A stretch of DNA of 64,000 bases from Caballeronia arvi. Its GTDB lineage: Bacteria; Pseudomonadota; Gammaproteobacteria; Burkholderiales; Burkholderiaceae. The DNA lies in assembly GCF_001544695.2 (NCBI RefSeq), contig NZ_FCOM02000043.1, forward strand, positions 1 to 64,000. The letters run 5' to 3'. Below, piece after piece: positions 40,850-50,604 of this stretch (positions are counted from its first letter, which is position 1; the number at the start of each line of letters is the position of its first letter). The position numbers and the translations under genes were made by a program. The notes under the pieces were generated by a model. The model ran no database searches, was not told where the DNA came from, and worked only from the letters and a program-made list of their open reading frames with translations.

Positions 40850-43800
40850 ATGGCGAGTAACAACGTAGCCCAATTTGCCGCGGAACTCAAAATGCCTGCG
40901 GGCGTCCTGCTCGAGCAGTTGCAGGCGGCTGGCGTCCAGAAAGCGAGCGCGAACGACGACCTGTCCGAGACGGACAAGGCGCGTCTGCTCGATCATTTGC
41001 GCAAGTCGCACGGTTCCTCCGACGCCGACAAGCGCAAGATCACTTTGACCCGCCGGCATACGTCGGAAATCAAACAATCCGACGCAACGGGTAAAGCTCG
41101 CACCATTCAGGTCGAGGTGCGCAAAAAGCGTGTTTTCGTGAAGCGTGACGAAACCGGCGTCGAGCAGCCCGAAGCGGCCGCGTCGAATCATGTCGAAGAG
41201 CCGGAAGTCGACGAGGCCGAACTCCAGCGCCGCGAGGAAGAAGCGCGCCACGCTGCCGAGCAGCTCGAGCGTGAAGAGCGCGAGCTGAAGGAGCGTCAGG
41301 CGAAGCTCGAGCTCGAGGAAGCCGAGCGCCGCGCCCGCGAGGAAGCGGCGGAAGCCGAGCGTCGCAAGCAGGAAGAAGAGGCGGCGCGCCGTGCAGCGGC
41401 CGCGGCTCAGGCAGCGGAAATCTCGCGTGCGGCGCAGGCCGCGCGTCAGGAGACACGCGCCCAGCCGGCGGCGGAAGCGAAGCCGGTGGACAAGCAGGCT
41501 GACAAGCAAGCGGACAAGCAAGCCGAGGAAGCGCAACGCCTGGCCGCCGAGAAGGCCGCGGAAGAAAAGGCCGCGAGCGAGCGTGCCGCGCAGCGCGAAG
41601 CCGCCAAGAAGGCGGAAGAAGTCGCGAAGGCCGCGGCCGAGAAGGCGCGTCTGGAACAGGAAGCCATCGCGAAGCGCCGTGCAGCGGCCGAAGCCGAAGC
41701 GCGCGCGATCCGCGAAATGATGAACACGCCGCGCAAGGCGCAGGTGAAGGCGCCGGAACCGGCACCCGCCGCGAAGCCGGCGGAAGCGGCGAAGGCCGCC
41801 GAAGCGAAGGGTACGCTGCACAAGCCCGCGAAGCCGGAAGGCGCGCAGGCTGCACGTCCCGCTGCCGCGAAGAAGCCGGCAGCTGGCGGCACAGCCGCGC
41901 CGTCGACGACTGCACCCGCAGGCGCAGGCGACAAGAAAAAGGCTGGCGGCAAGGGCGGCTGGTCGCAGGACGACGCATCGAAGCGCCGCGGCATCAAGAC
42001 GCGCGGCGACTCGAGCGGCGGCGTCGATCGCGGCTGGCGCGGCGGTCCGAAGGGACGCGGCAAGCATCAGGAACAGACGTCGTTCCAGGCGCCGACCGAG
42101 CCGATCATCCGCGAAATCCACGTGCCGGAAACCATTTCGGTGGCGGACCTCGCGCACAAGATGTCGGTGAAGGCTTCGGAAGTCATCAAGGTGATGATGA
42201 AGCTCGGCCAGATGGTCACGATCAATCAGGTGCTGGACCAGGAAACGGCGATGATCGTCGTCGAAGAACTGGGCCATCGCGCGGTCGCGGCGAAGCTGGA
42301 CGATCCGGAAGCGTTGTTGATCGAAGGCGAAGCGACGGAAGACACGGCCGAGAAGCTGCCGCGTCCGCCGGTCGTTACGGTGATGGGTCACGTCGACCAC
42401 GGCAAGACCTCGCTGCTCGACTACATTCGTCGCGCGAAAGTGGCGGCGGGCGAAGCGGGCGGCATCACGCAGCATATCGGCGCTTACCACGTCGAAACGC
42501 CGCGTGGCGTCATCACCTTCCTCGACACGCCGGGTCACGAAGCCTTTACGGCGATGCGTGCGCGCGGTGCGAAGGCAACCGACATCGTCATTCTGGTCGT
42601 TGCAGCCGATGACGGCGTGATGCCGCAGACGAAGGAAGCGATCGCTCACGCGAAGGCGGGCGGCGTGCCGATCGTCGTCGCGATCAACAAGATCGACAAG
42701 CCGGACGCCAATCCCGACCGCGTGAAGCAGGAACTCGTCGCGGAAGGCGTGGTGCCGGAAGAGTACGGCGGCGATTCGCCGTTCCTCGAAGTGTCGGCGA
42801 AAACCGGCAAGGGCATCGACGATCTGCTGGAAAACGTGTCGCTGCAGGCCGAAGTGATGGAACTGACCGCGCCGGTCGAAGCGGCTGCGAAGGGTCTCGT
42901 CATCGAAGCCAAGCTCGACAAGGGCAAGGGCCCGGTCGCGACCATTCTGGTGCAGTCGGGCACGCTGAACCGCGGCGATGTCGTGCTGGCGGGCAGCGCT
43001 TATGGCCGCGTGCGCGCCATGCTGGACGAAACCGGCAAGTCGACCAAGTCGGCAGGTCCGTCGATCCCGGTGGAAATCCAGGGTCTGTCGGAAGTGCCGG
43101 CCGCGGGCGAGGAAGTCATCGTGCTCCCGGACGAGCGCAAGGCGCGCGAAATCGCGCTGTTCCGTCAGGGCAAGTTCCGCGACGTCAAGCTCGCGAAGCA
43201 GCAGGCCGCGAAGCTCGAAAACATGCTCGAGCAGATGGGCGAAGGCGAAGTGCAGAACCTGCCGCTCATCGTCAAGGCGGACGTGCAGGGCTCGCAGGAA
43301 GCGCTGGTTCAGTCGCTGCAAAAGCTCTCGACGAACGAAGTGCGCGTGCAGATCGTGCACAGCGCGGTCGGCGCGATCAGCGAATCGGACGTCAATCTGG
43401 CGACGGCGTCGAAGGCGGTCATCATCGGCTTCAACACGCGTGCGGATGCTCAGGCGCGCAAGGTGGCCGAGTCGAACGGCATCGACATCCGCTACTACAA
43501 CATCATCTATGACGCAGTGGATGAGGTGAAGGCGGCGATGTCCGGCATGCTGGCGCCGGAGAAGCGCGAGACGGTGACGGGCATGGTCGAGGTGCGCCAG
43601 GTGATCCGCGTGCCGAAGGTCGGCCTGATCGCGGGTTGTATGGTCACGGACGGTTTCGTCAAGCGCTCCTCGTCGGTGCGCGTGATCCGCAACAACGTCG
43701 TGATCCATACCGGCGAACTCGATTCGCTCAAGCGCTTCAAGGACGACGTCAAGGAAGTGCGTCAGGGCTTCGAGTGCGGTATGTCGATCAAGAACTTCAG

Positions 43801-43864
43801 CGACATCGTCGAAGGCGATCAGTTCGAAGTCTTCGAAGTGACGGAAGTGGCGCGCACGCTGTAA
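40850..43864 (+). CDS. infB: Translation initiation factor IF-2
   Basis: 1004 aa. The N-terminal ~400 residues include an IF2N domain and a long Glu/Ala/Lys/Arg-rich coiled region with a short DKQA triplicate repeat near residue 215. The G domain has G1 GHVDHGKT (513-520), DTPGH and NKID. A second IF2N module begins near residue 427 (PETISVADLAHKMSVKASEVI). It positions initiator tRNA on the ribosome. Internal starts (IF2 isoforms) are possible but not evident. Confidence 0.96.
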   Translation: MASNNVAQFAAELKMPAGVLLEQLQAAGVQKASANDDLSETDKARLLDHLRKSHGSSDADKRKITLTRRHTSEIKQSDATGKARTIQVEVRKKRVFVKRDETGVEQPEAAASNHVEEPEVDEAELQRREEEARHAAEQLEREERELKERQAKLELEEAERRAREEAAEAERRKQEEEAARRAAAAAQAAEISRAAQAARQETRAQPAAEAKPVDKQADKQADKQAEEAQRLAAEKAAEEKAASERAAQREAAKKAEEVAKAAAEKARLEQEAIAKRRAAAEAEARAIREMMNTPRKAQVKAPEPAPAAKPAEAAKAAEAKGTLHKPAKPEGAQAARPAAAKKPAAGGTAAPSTTAPAGAGDKKKAGGKGGWSQDDASKRRGIKTRGDSSGGVDRGWRGGPKGRGKHQEQTSFQAPTEPIIREIHVPETISVADLAHKMSVKASEVIKVMMKLGQMVTINQVLDQETAMIVVEELGHRAVAAKLDDPEALLIEGEATEDTAEKLPRPPVVTVMGHVDHGKTSLLDYIRRAKVAAGEAGGITQHIGAYHVETPRGVITFLDTPGHEAFTAMRARGAKATDIVILVVAADDGVMPQTKEAIAHAKAGGVPIVVAINKIDKPDANPDRVKQELVAEGVVPEEYGGDSPFLEVSAKTGKGIDDLLENVSLQAEVMELTAPVEAAAKGLVIEAKLDKGKGPVATILVQSGTLNRGDVVLAGSAYGRVRAMLDETGKSTKSAGPSIPVEIQGLSEVPAAGEEVIVLPDERKAREIALFRQGKFRDVKLAKQQAAKLENMLEQMGEGEVQNLPLIVKADVQGSQEALVQSLQKLSTNEVRVQIVHSAVGAISESDVNLATASKAVIIGFNTRADAQARKVAESNGIDIRYYNIIYDAVDEVKAAMSGMLAPEKRETVTGMVEVRQVIRVPKVGLIAGCMVTDGFVKRSSSVRVIRNNVVIHTGELDSLKRFKDDVKEVRQGFECGMSIKNFSDIVEGDQFEVFEVTEVARTL

Positions 43865-43884
43865 TGCGCTAGCCGCTGATAAAG

Positions 43885-43920
43885 GGGCGGGGTGAGCCTG
43901 GCGGCTTGCTCCGCCCTTTT
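43885..43920 (+). terminator. Terminator-like hairpin between infB and rbfA
   Basis: GGGCGG (43885-43890) pairs with CCGCCC (43911-43916), with extra pairing inside the loop, followed by TTTT. Because rbfA and truB continue downstream, it is read as a partial terminator. Confidence 0.55.
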
Positions 43921-43959
43921 CATTTGAAGCGGCGGCGGCTAAGAAAACGGAACGACATC

Positions 43960-44337
43960 ATGGCAAAAAGAAAGACATCCCCGAATCGCAACGTGCAGAT
44001 TGCGGATCAGATCCAGCGCGATCTCTCGGAGCTGATGCGCGAGGTGAAGGACCCGCGCATCGGGCTCGTGACGATTCAGAGCGTCGAGCTCACGCCCGAC
44101 TATGCGCACGCGAAGGTCTACTTCACGACGCTCACGGGCGATCCGAAGCAGACGCAGGAAGGGTTGAATCACGCGGCGGGTCATCTGCACAATCTGCTGT
44201 TCAAGCGGCTGCACATTCACACGGTCCCGACGCTGCATTTCCACTACGACCAGACGATCGAGAAGGCCGTCGAAATGTCGCGCCTGATCGACGAAGCCAA
44301 TGCGACGCGCGCCAAAGATGACGAAGAAGGCGCATAA
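43960..44337 (+). CDS. rbfA: Ribosome-binding factor A
   Basis: 125 aa. It starts MAKRKTSPNRNVQIADQIQRDLSELM and carries the KH-like RbfA fold (VKDPRIGLVTIQSVELTPDYAHAKVYF). It matures the 30S subunit. ATG 43960 gives the conserved N-terminus; an earlier in-frame start would run into the terminator hairpin. truB begins immediately after its stop. Confidence 0.93.
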   Translation: MAKRKTSPNRNVQIADQIQRDLSELMREVKDPRIGLVTIQSVELTPDYAHAKVYFTTLTGDPKQTQEGLNHAAGHLHNLLFKRLHIHTVPTLHFHYDQTIEKAVEMSRLIDEANATRAKDDEEGA

Positions 44338-45261
44338 GTGAAAGGCGGTCCGAAGATTCCACGTCGCGCGCTCGATGGCGTGTTGCTGCTCGACAAGCCG
44401 CTGGGCTGGTCGAGCAACGATGCCTTGATCAAGGCGAAGCGGCTCTATCTGGCGAAGAAGGCGGGCCACACCGGCACGCTCGATCCGCTCGCGACGGGCC
44501 TTTTGCCGTTGTGTTTCGGCGAGGCGACCAAGTTCTCGCAAGATTTGCTCGAGGCCGACAAGACGTATGAAGCGACGATGCGACTCGGCATCCGCACGAC
44601 GACCGGCGATGCCGAAGGCGAGGCGCTCGACACGCGCGACGTGACGTGCGATGAAGCCGCGGTTGCCGATGCGATGACGAAGTTTCTCGGCAATATCGTT
44701 CAAATCCCGCCGATGTACTCCGCCCTGAAACGCGACGGCAAGCCGCTCTACGAGTACGCGCGCGCCGGACAGACGGTGGAACGCGAAGGGCGGCCGGTGA
44801 CGATTCACGCCTTGCAGTTGATCGCGTGCGCGTTGCCGCTCGTGACGTTTCGCGTGACGTGCAGCAAGGGCACGTATGTGCGCACGCTTGCGGAAGATAT
44901 CGGCGAAGCGCTCGGATGCGGCGCGCATTTGACTGCGCTGCGCCGTACGGGCGTCGGCGCCTTGACGCTCGAGCACGCGGTCACGCTCGACGAACTGGCG
45001 AGCCTGAGCGACAGCGAACGCGACGCGCGTCTGCAACCGGTCGACGCGCTTCTGTCGACATTTCCTGCCGTAGAGCTAAACGACGAAGCGACCCAACGCT
45101 TTCTGCACGGCCAGCGTTTGCGGCTCGCGGATGTCGTGAAAACGCGTCTCGAAGACGGTCGCGTGCGCGTTTATGCGCAGGAAGGCGGCCGGTTGCTGGG
45201 CGTCGCGAAAGCAGGCGAGGGTGTGCTCGCGCCGGAACGCCTGATTGTCACAGCCCAATGA
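44338..45261 (+). CDS. truB: tRNA pseudouridine-55 synthase TruB
   Basis: 307 aa. The catalytic Asp is D49 in HTGTLDPLATGLLPL; the KxxGWSSN-like motif near the N-terminus and the C-terminal PUA-like region are present. It starts at GTG 44338, directly abutting the rbfA stop. It is the last gene of the operon, closed by a hairpin. Confidence 0.94.
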   Translation: MKGGPKIPRRALDGVLLLDKPLGWSSNDALIKAKRLYLAKKAGHTGTLDPLATGLLPLCFGEATKFSQDLLEADKTYEATMRLGIRTTTGDAEGEALDTRDVTCDEAAVADAMTKFLGNIVQIPPMYSALKRDGKPLYEYARAGQTVEREGRPVTIHALQLIACALPLVTFRVTCSKGTYVRTLAEDIGEALGCGAHLTALRRTGVGALTLEHAVTLDELASLSDSERDARLQPVDALLSTFPAVELNDEATQRFLHGQRLRLADVVKTRLEDGRVRVYAQEGGRLLGVAKAGEGVLAPERLIVTAQ

Positions 45262-45263
45262 GA

Positions 45264-45289
45264 AAGGCCCGGACTGAAATCCGGGCCTT
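45264..45289. terminator. Hairpin terminator between truB and emrB
   Basis: AAGGCCCGGA-CTGAAA-TCCGGGCCTT is a perfect 10-bp stem between convergent genes; the T-tract is short. Confidence 0.7.
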
Positions 45290-45311
45290 CGTCATCATCG
45301 AGCGGCAGAGA

Positions 45312-46868
45312 TCAATGCGCCGCCGATGCCGCCGCCGCTGAATCGCCGCCTGAACGCTCGGGCCGCGTGATCCAGATCAGCGCGATCAGCGCGACGAAAA
45401 TCCCCGCCGAGATATAGAACATATCGTTCACGCCGAGCTGCGCGGCCTGCTGCGTGGCCATGCTGTTGAAGAAGCCTCGAGCCTGCTCCTGCGAAAAGCC
45501 GAGCGCGCCCATCTGCTGCATCGAATTCGCAAACACAGGGTTGTACGCATTCGCGCCTTCGATCAATTGCGCGTGATGCACGATCGAACGATGCTCCCAA
45601 GCCGTCGAGAAAATCGACGTGCCGATGCCGCCGCACATGATCCGCACGAAGTTCGACAGCCCCGACGCCGCAGGAATGCGATGCCCCGGCAAGCCCGACA
45701 GCGTGATCGACACGAGCGGAATGAAGAAGCCCGCCATGCCGATGCCCTGAATCAGCGTCGGCACCGTGAGCGCCCATGTATCGACGCCAGTCGTATAGCG
45801 CGAGCGCATCCAGAAGCACAGCGCGAACACTAGGAACGCGGCCGTCGCGATATAGCGCGGATCGGTGCGCGGCAGGAACTTGCCGGTGATCGGCGAAAGC
45901 AGGATCGCGAAGAGGCCGACTGGCGCCATCACGAGACCGGCGTTCGTCGCCGTATAGCCGATATCGGTCTGCAGCCACAGCGGCAGCAGCACGAGATTGC
46001 CGAAGTACAGCCCGTAGCCGATCGACAGCGCGATCGTCCCGCCCGTGAAATTGCGCAGCTCGAAGAGCGATAGATCGACGACCGGATGCTCCGCCGTCAG
46101 CTCCCACACGATGAAGAACGCGAACGAGATCACCGCGATCAGCGCGAGCACGACGATCGTCGTCGAGTTGAACCAGTCGAGGTCCTTGCCCTTGTCGAGC
46201 ATGATCTGCAGCGAACCGACCCAGATCACCAGCAGCCCGAGACCGACGGTGTCGATCGGCGCCTTGCGGATCGCCGAGTCGCGGTCGCGGAAAATCGCGA
46301 ACGTGGCGATCGCCGCCGCGAAGCCCACCGGGATGTTCACGTAGAAGATCCACGGCCACGAAATGTTGTCGGAGATCCAGCCGCCCAAAACCGGACCGGC
46401 GACGGGCGCGATCAGCGTGGTCATCGACCACATCGATAACGCCATCGGCGCTTTTTCGCGCGGGTAGCTCGCGAGCAGCAGCGTCTGCGACAGCGGAATC
46501 ATCGGGCCGGCGACCGCGCCCTGAAACACGCGCGCGGCGAGCAGGAAGGGCAGCGTCGGCGCGAGACCGCAGAGCCACGACGCGATCACGAACAGGATGA
46601 TCGAGCCGAGAAACAGCCTCACCTGACCGACGCGCTGCGTGAGCCAGCCGGTGAGCGGCACCGAGATCGCGTTGGCCACCGCGAACGACGTGATGACCCA
46701 CGTGCCCTGATCGGACGACACGCCGAGATCGCCCGAGATCGACGGAATCGAGACGTTCGCGATCGACGTGTCGAGCACGTTCATGAACACCGCGAGCGAC
46801 ACGGCGATCGTCCCGATGACGAGTTTGCCGCCCGAAAGCGGCGGATGAACGACGTTTTGCGCTGACAT
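45312..46868 (-). CDS. emrB: EmrB-type DHA2 drug exporter (MFS)
   Basis: 518 aa with about 14 hydrophobic segments, as in the DHA2 (14-TMS) subfamily. It shows motif A-like LTQRVGQVR and the DHA2 motif VLDTSIANVSIPSISGDLG near residue 32. It is a proton-driven exporter that works with the EmrA-like adaptor and the outer-membrane factor encoded just upstream. Last gene of the operon, 12 nt after emrA. Confidence 0.9.
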   Translation of the reverse strand: MSAQNVVHPPLSGGKLVIGTIAVSLAVFMNVLDTSIANVSIPSISGDLGVSSDQGTWVITSFAVANAISVPLTGWLTQRVGQVRLFLGSIILFVIASWLCGLAPTLPFLLAARVFQGAVAGPMIPLSQTLLLASYPREKAPMALSMWSMTTLIAPVAGPVLGGWISDNISWPWIFYVNIPVGFAAAIATFAIFRDRDSAIRKAPIDTVGLGLLVIWVGSLQIMLDKGKDLDWFNSTTIVVLALIAVISFAFFIVWELTAEHPVVDLSLFELRNFTGGTIALSIGYGLYFGNLVLLPLWLQTDIGYTATNAGLVMAPVGLFAILLSPITGKFLPRTDPRYIATAAFLVFALCFWMRSRYTTGVDTWALTVPTLIQGIGMAGFFIPLVSITLSGLPGHRIPAASGLSNFVRIMCGGIGTSIFSTAWEHRSIVHHAQLIEGANAYNPVFANSMQQMGALGFSQEQARGFFNSMATQQAAQLGVNDMFYISAGIFVALIALIWITRPERSGGDSAAAASAAH

Positions 46869-46880
46869 GGGCGAATCCGC

Positions 46881-48134
46881 TTACATCAGCTTGGCGGCCG
46901 ATGCGGACTTCGCCGTCTTGCCGCGCGCGGCAGCCGACGACGACGTGCCTTGCGCCGCCGTACCCGCGCCCGCGTTCTGCTGAATGATGCGCGCGATTTC
47001 CTGATCGGCCTGCGCACCGTAGTTGTCGAACACGTTGGTCTGGTAGACCGTGTTCTGCGCGTTGCCGAGCTGGCCGCCTTGCTCGTTTTTGATCGTCACG
47101 TCGACGTTCATCGAAAGCCCGATGCGCAGCGGATGCTGCTCCAGTTCCTTCGGATCGAGCTCGATCCGCACCGGCAGGCGCTGCACGACCTTGATCCAGT
47201 TGCCCGTCGCGTTCTGCGCGGGCAAGAGCGAGAACGCGGAGCCCGTGCCGGCCGAGAAGCCGATCACCTTGCCGTGGAACACGACGCCCGAGCCGTAGAG
47301 GTCGGCCGTGAGCTCGACCGGCTGCCCGATGCGCATGTGCTTCAACTGCACTTCCTTGAAGTTCGCGTCGACCCACACGGCGTTGAGCGGCACGATCGCC
47401 ATCAGCGGATTGCCCGGCGACACGCGCTGGCCGACCTGCACCGAGCGCTTCGCGACATAGCCCGTCACCGGCGCCGGCAGCGTGTTGCGCGCATAGTTGA
47501 TGTACGAGTCACGCACTTTCGCGGCGGCGGCGAGCACGTTCGGATGATCGGCGATCGTCGTGTTGGCGGTGAGCGAGCGGTTCGAGGCGAGCTCCTGCTC
47601 GGCGGCGTCGAGCGCGGCCTGCGCGCTGCGCACAGCGTCGCGCGCATGCGAGATTTCTTCCTGCGACACAGCGCCCGTCTGCGCGACCTGCATGCGGCGC
47701 TTCAGATCGTCCTGCGCGCGCGACAAGTCCGAGCGGCGCAGCGCGATCTGCGCTTCGTACTGGTTGTTGTTGACGAAGAACGTGCGGACCTGGCGCACGG
47801 CCTGCGCGAGATTTGCCTCGGCGGAGTCGAGCGCGACCTTCGAATCGGCCGGATCGAGCACGACGAGCGGATCACCGATCTTCACCGTCTGCGTGTCGTC
47901 CGCGTTCACGGAAATCACCGTGCCGACGACCTGCGGCGTGATCTGCACGACGTTGCCATTCACGTAGGCGTCGTCGGTGGATTCGTGAAAGCGCGCGACG
48001 AGGAAGTAGTACAGCCCGTACGCGACGGCGGCGATGATGATGACGAGCACGATCAGCGTCATCAGCCGGCGGCGTTTACCGTTGCTCTGCTTCGGCGCGG
48101 GCGCGGCGGCTGCGGTTTGTTGAGGGTCGCTCAT
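46881..48134 (-). CDS. emrA: EmrA-type membrane fusion protein
   Basis: 417 aa. A cytoplasmic tail rich in Ala/Lys, one transmembrane helix (LMTLIVLVIIIAAVAYGLYYF, about 24-44), a biotinyl-lipoyl-like hairpin and a long coiled coil follow the HlyD/EmrA plan. ATG 48134 gives MSDPQQTAAAA; the 45-aa in-frame extension upstream is Arg-rich and unlikely. The C-terminal ~70 residues (QNTVYQTNVFDNYGAQ onward) are an Ala/Ser/Gln-rich extension. Confidence 0.9.
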   Translation of the reverse strand: MSDPQQTAAAAPAPKQSNGKRRRLMTLIVLVIIIAAVAYGLYYFLVARFHESTDDAYVNGNVVQITPQVVGTVISVNADDTQTVKIGDPLVVLDPADSKVALDSAEANLAQAVRQVRTFFVNNNQYEAQIALRRSDLSRAQDDLKRRMQVAQTGAVSQEEISHARDAVRSAQAALDAAEQELASNRSLTANTTIADHPNVLAAAAKVRDSYINYARNTLPAPVTGYVAKRSVQVGQRVSPGNPLMAIVPLNAVWVDANFKEVQLKHMRIGQPVELTADLYGSGVVFHGKVIGFSAGTGSAFSLLPAQNATGNWIKVVQRLPVRIELDPKELEQHPLRIGLSMNVDVTIKNEQGGQLGNAQNTVYQTNVFDNYGAQADQEIARIIQQNAGAGTAAQGTSSSAAARGKTAKSASAAKLM

Positions 48135-48186
48135 GAAAGACTCCGAATATTCCGTATTGGTCTTGATGCGTGTTCTTGTGTGGGGC

Positions 48187-49698
48187 TCACTGCGACGGCG
48201 TCGGATTCGACGCCTGGCTTTGTCCGCTGCCGTCGATCGCGAGATTCGCGTTCGTTGCGTCGAAGCCACCGCCCAGCGATTTGATCAGCGCGATCTGCAG
48301 ATCGGTGCGCTTGAGACGCAGATTCGTCACGGTCTGCTCGTTGGCGAGACGGTTTTCGTCGGCGTTGAGCACCTGCAACTGCGGCGAGAGGCCGGCCTTG
48401 TAGCGAATCACTGCGAGCTGGTAGGCGCTTGTCGCCGCCGTGAGTGCGCGCTGGGCGTCGGCCGTCTGCTTGTCGAGCGAGCGGATCGCCGAAATGTTGG
48501 TCGCGACGTCACTCAGCGCGCTGATGAGCGTCTGGTTGTAGTTCGCGACATCGCCCTCGAAATCGGCGTAACGGCCCTTCAACTGCGCGCGCAACGCGCC
48601 GGCATCGAAGATCGGCAGATGCACCGCCGGCCCGATCTGCATCTGCCGGCTGCTCGCCTGCAGGAAGCGGCTCCAGCCGAACGCGTCGAAGCCGAAGGCC
48701 GCGGCGAGGTTGATGTCCGGGAAGAACTCGGCCTTTGCTTCCTTGATGTTGTGCGTCGCGGCCTCGACCTGCCAGCGCGCGGCGACGATATCCGGGCGGC
48801 GCGCGACGAGGTCGGCGGGAACATTGTCGGGCAGCGTGACGTTGACCTTCGGATCGATCACGGGTTTGCCGATCTGCATGCCGCGGTCCGGGCCTTTGCC
48901 GAGCAGCGCCGCGAGCTGATAGCGGACGGTTTCGATCTGGCCGTCGAGCTCCGACAGGTTCGTCTGGCTCGTCGCAACGTTGCCTGCCGCCGTCTGGCGC
49001 TCGACGTTGGTGTCGAGGCCGGCAGTGACGCGCCCGTCCGTGATGCGTCCCACGTCCTGCCGGTTCGCGATCTCGCGCGCGGCGACATCGCGCAGCGCGT
49101 AGAGCAGCGCGAGCTGGTTATAGGTGCGCGCCACCGATGCCGCGAGCGTTACGCGCGCCTGCTGCATATCGGCCTCGGCAGCCTTTTGCTGCGATACCGC
49201 CATGTTCAGGCGCGAACGGTTCTTGCCCCAGAGATCGAGCTCCCACGACGCACTCACGAGCGCGTTGTTCTCGCTGTACCAGGTGCCGCCGTAGGGCGGC
49301 GGGAAGAGGGCGTTGGCGGAGTACAACTCGCGCGTCCACGAATACGAACCGGTGACCTTGGGATAAAGCGCCGAGCGCGAGCTTTCGATATACGACGACG
49401 CCTTCGCGATGCGCGCCTGCGCCTGCGCGATGCTCGGACTGTCCGCGAGCGCTTCGTCGATCAGTTGCGGCAGTTGCGGGTCGCCGAACTGCTTCGCCCA
49501 GTCGAGCGTCGGCCATTGGCCGCCTTGCGCGGGCACGCTTTGCGTAGCCTCGAAATTGTCCGGCGACGTGATCTGCTTGTCGCTCGAAATGCCCGAATAG
49601 TTCGCGCAGCCCGCCATCGCGAAAACCGCGATGACCGCGGCCACGGCGCTTTTCGCACGGCTCGGCGAGCGTTGCACGGACAGGGAGAGGTATTTCAT
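48187..49698 (-). CDS. NodT-family outer-membrane efflux lipoprotein
   Basis: 503 aa, a TolC/OprM-type trimeric channel protein. The signal peptide ends in the lipobox MAGC. Two OEP repeats follow (ALADSPSIAQAQARIAKASSYI and a second starting near residue 290, RRPDIVAARWQVEAATHNIKEAKAEFFPDI). ATG 49698 is chosen over an in-frame start 84 nt earlier. An imperfect hairpin (TCTCATCTC/GACGAGA) covers its ribosome-binding region. It completes the tripartite pump with emrA and emrB. Confidence 0.9.
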   Translation of the reverse strand: MKYLSLSVQRSPSRAKSAVAAVIAVFAMAGCANYSGISSDKQITSPDNFEATQSVPAQGGQWPTLDWAKQFGDPQLPQLIDEALADSPSIAQAQARIAKASSYIESSRSALYPKVTGSYSWTRELYSANALFPPPYGGTWYSENNALVSASWELDLWGKNRSRLNMAVSQQKAAEADMQQARVTLAASVARTYNQLALLYALRDVAAREIANRQDVGRITDGRVTAGLDTNVERQTAAGNVATSQTNLSELDGQIETVRYQLAALLGKGPDRGMQIGKPVIDPKVNVTLPDNVPADLVARRPDIVAARWQVEAATHNIKEAKAEFFPDINLAAAFGFDAFGWSRFLQASSRQMQIGPAVHLPIFDAGALRAQLKGRYADFEGDVANYNQTLISALSDVATNISAIRSLDKQTADAQRALTAATSAYQLAVIRYKAGLSPQLQVLNADENRLANEQTVTNLRLKRTDLQIALIKSLGGGFDATNANLAIDGSGQSQASNPTPSQ

Positions 49699-49782
49699 AT
49701 CTCGTCTCTCGAGATGAGAATTAAAAGTGGACGTTGCAATGATTTTGTAGGCTTTGGGCCGGCAATTTGCTTGACGTCGCAA

Positions 49783-50289
49783 TCACGTACCCGGCTTATC
49801 GTTGGCGCTAACCAGCGACGCCACCGACGGGTCGCATGAGTTCGCGAGAATCCGTCTCATCATACTTTTCAGGAAGCCCACTTCCTCGGGCGTGAAGCCC
49901 GTCAGCAGGTGATCGAGCACGCGCGCGAAAATGGCGGGAATCCTTTCGGCAGTCGCCTGGCCGTCGTCGGTGAGCTCGAGGCGCACGACGCGCCGGTCTT
50001 CCTCGCTGCGCACGCGCGAGAGCAGTCCGCGCTTTTCCAGCCGGTCGATCAGGCGCGTGACCGCGCTCGCGTCGATGCCGTATTCGCGGGCGATATCGGC
50101 AGCCGTCCAGCACTTGCCAACGGCCAGCATGAATACGATGCTGGCCTGCGTGCCCGTGATGCCCAGCTCGGACGACGTGTGTTGCGTGACCATGTTCCAC
50201 ATGGTCGAGCGTACCCGGCCGATCAGATAGCCGACGCTTTCGGCCAATACGTAATCGCCGATCGCCGTGGATTTCGGGGCGTCGCTCAT
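49783..50289 (-). CDS. MarR-family regulator of the efflux operon
   Basis: 168 aa. The winged HTH is centred on CWTAADIAREYGIDASAVTRLIDRLEKRGLLSRVRSEEDRRVVRLELT, with the DxRxxx wing typical of MarR/EmrR. It is the first gene of the operon MarR - outer-membrane factor - EmrA - EmrB, so autorepression relieved by phenolic or drug ligands is likely by family analogy. Confidence 0.88.
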   Translation of the reverse strand: MSDAPKSTAIGDYVLAESVGYLIGRVRSTMWNMVTQHTSSELGITGTQASIVFMLAVGKCWTAADIAREYGIDASAVTRLIDRLEKRGLLSRVRSEEDRRVVRLELTDDGQATAERIPAIFARVLDHLLTGFTPEEVGFLKSMMRRILANSCDPSVASLVSANDKPGT

Positions 50290-50311
50290 TGAAATAACGG
50301 TGCGGATGCAA

Positions 50312-50357
50312 TAGTTGACTAGGCAGCATTATAGGCGCAGCGTATCTGATGCGGCAA
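50312..50357 (-). promoter_or_regulatory. Promoter and putative MarR operator of the efflux operon
   Basis: On the minus strand TTGCCG (50357-50352), an 18-bp spacer and TATAAT (50333-50328). The short dyad TAGT-TG-ACTA (50312-50321) covers the expected transcription start and is a candidate MarR site. Confidence 0.5.
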
Positions 50358-50471
50358 TAGTTTTTCTGAATATGCTTAACAATCCGCGGGTGTCTGCCTG
50401 CGCGTCAGGCGCGCTTCAAGCTGGCCCGATTTACGGGTTGAGTCCTATTGCAAGGGAACGTCATCCGTGCG

Positions 50472-50480
50472 TGCTATAAT
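50472..50480 (+). promoter_or_regulatory. Extended -10 promoter element of typA
   Basis: TGCTATAAT is an extended -10 element. No good -35 is present at 17 bp; TTGCAA lies at 21 bp. It is 125 bp upstream of typA, in the 315-bp gap shared with the divergent MarR gene. Confidence 0.55.
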
Positions 50481-50604
50481 TTACGGTTCTCACCGCGCCG
50501 GGCCCGTTTTTGTCATGCTTGCATGATGGTTTTGAGGGGGCTTGCCGAGCCATGGAGTCTCAGACGAGACTCGCTCCGACGGCGCACAACCAAGACATCT
50601 TTCT

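Noticed and set aside
40109..43708. 1199-aa minus-strand open frame
   Set aside because: It is antisense to nusA and infB, and its composition is the complement of the Glu/Ala/Lys-rich IF-2 codons.
45295..47376. 693-aa minus-strand open frame overlapping emrB and emrA
   Set aside because: It is out of frame with the clear EmrB and EmrA sequences, which are intact.
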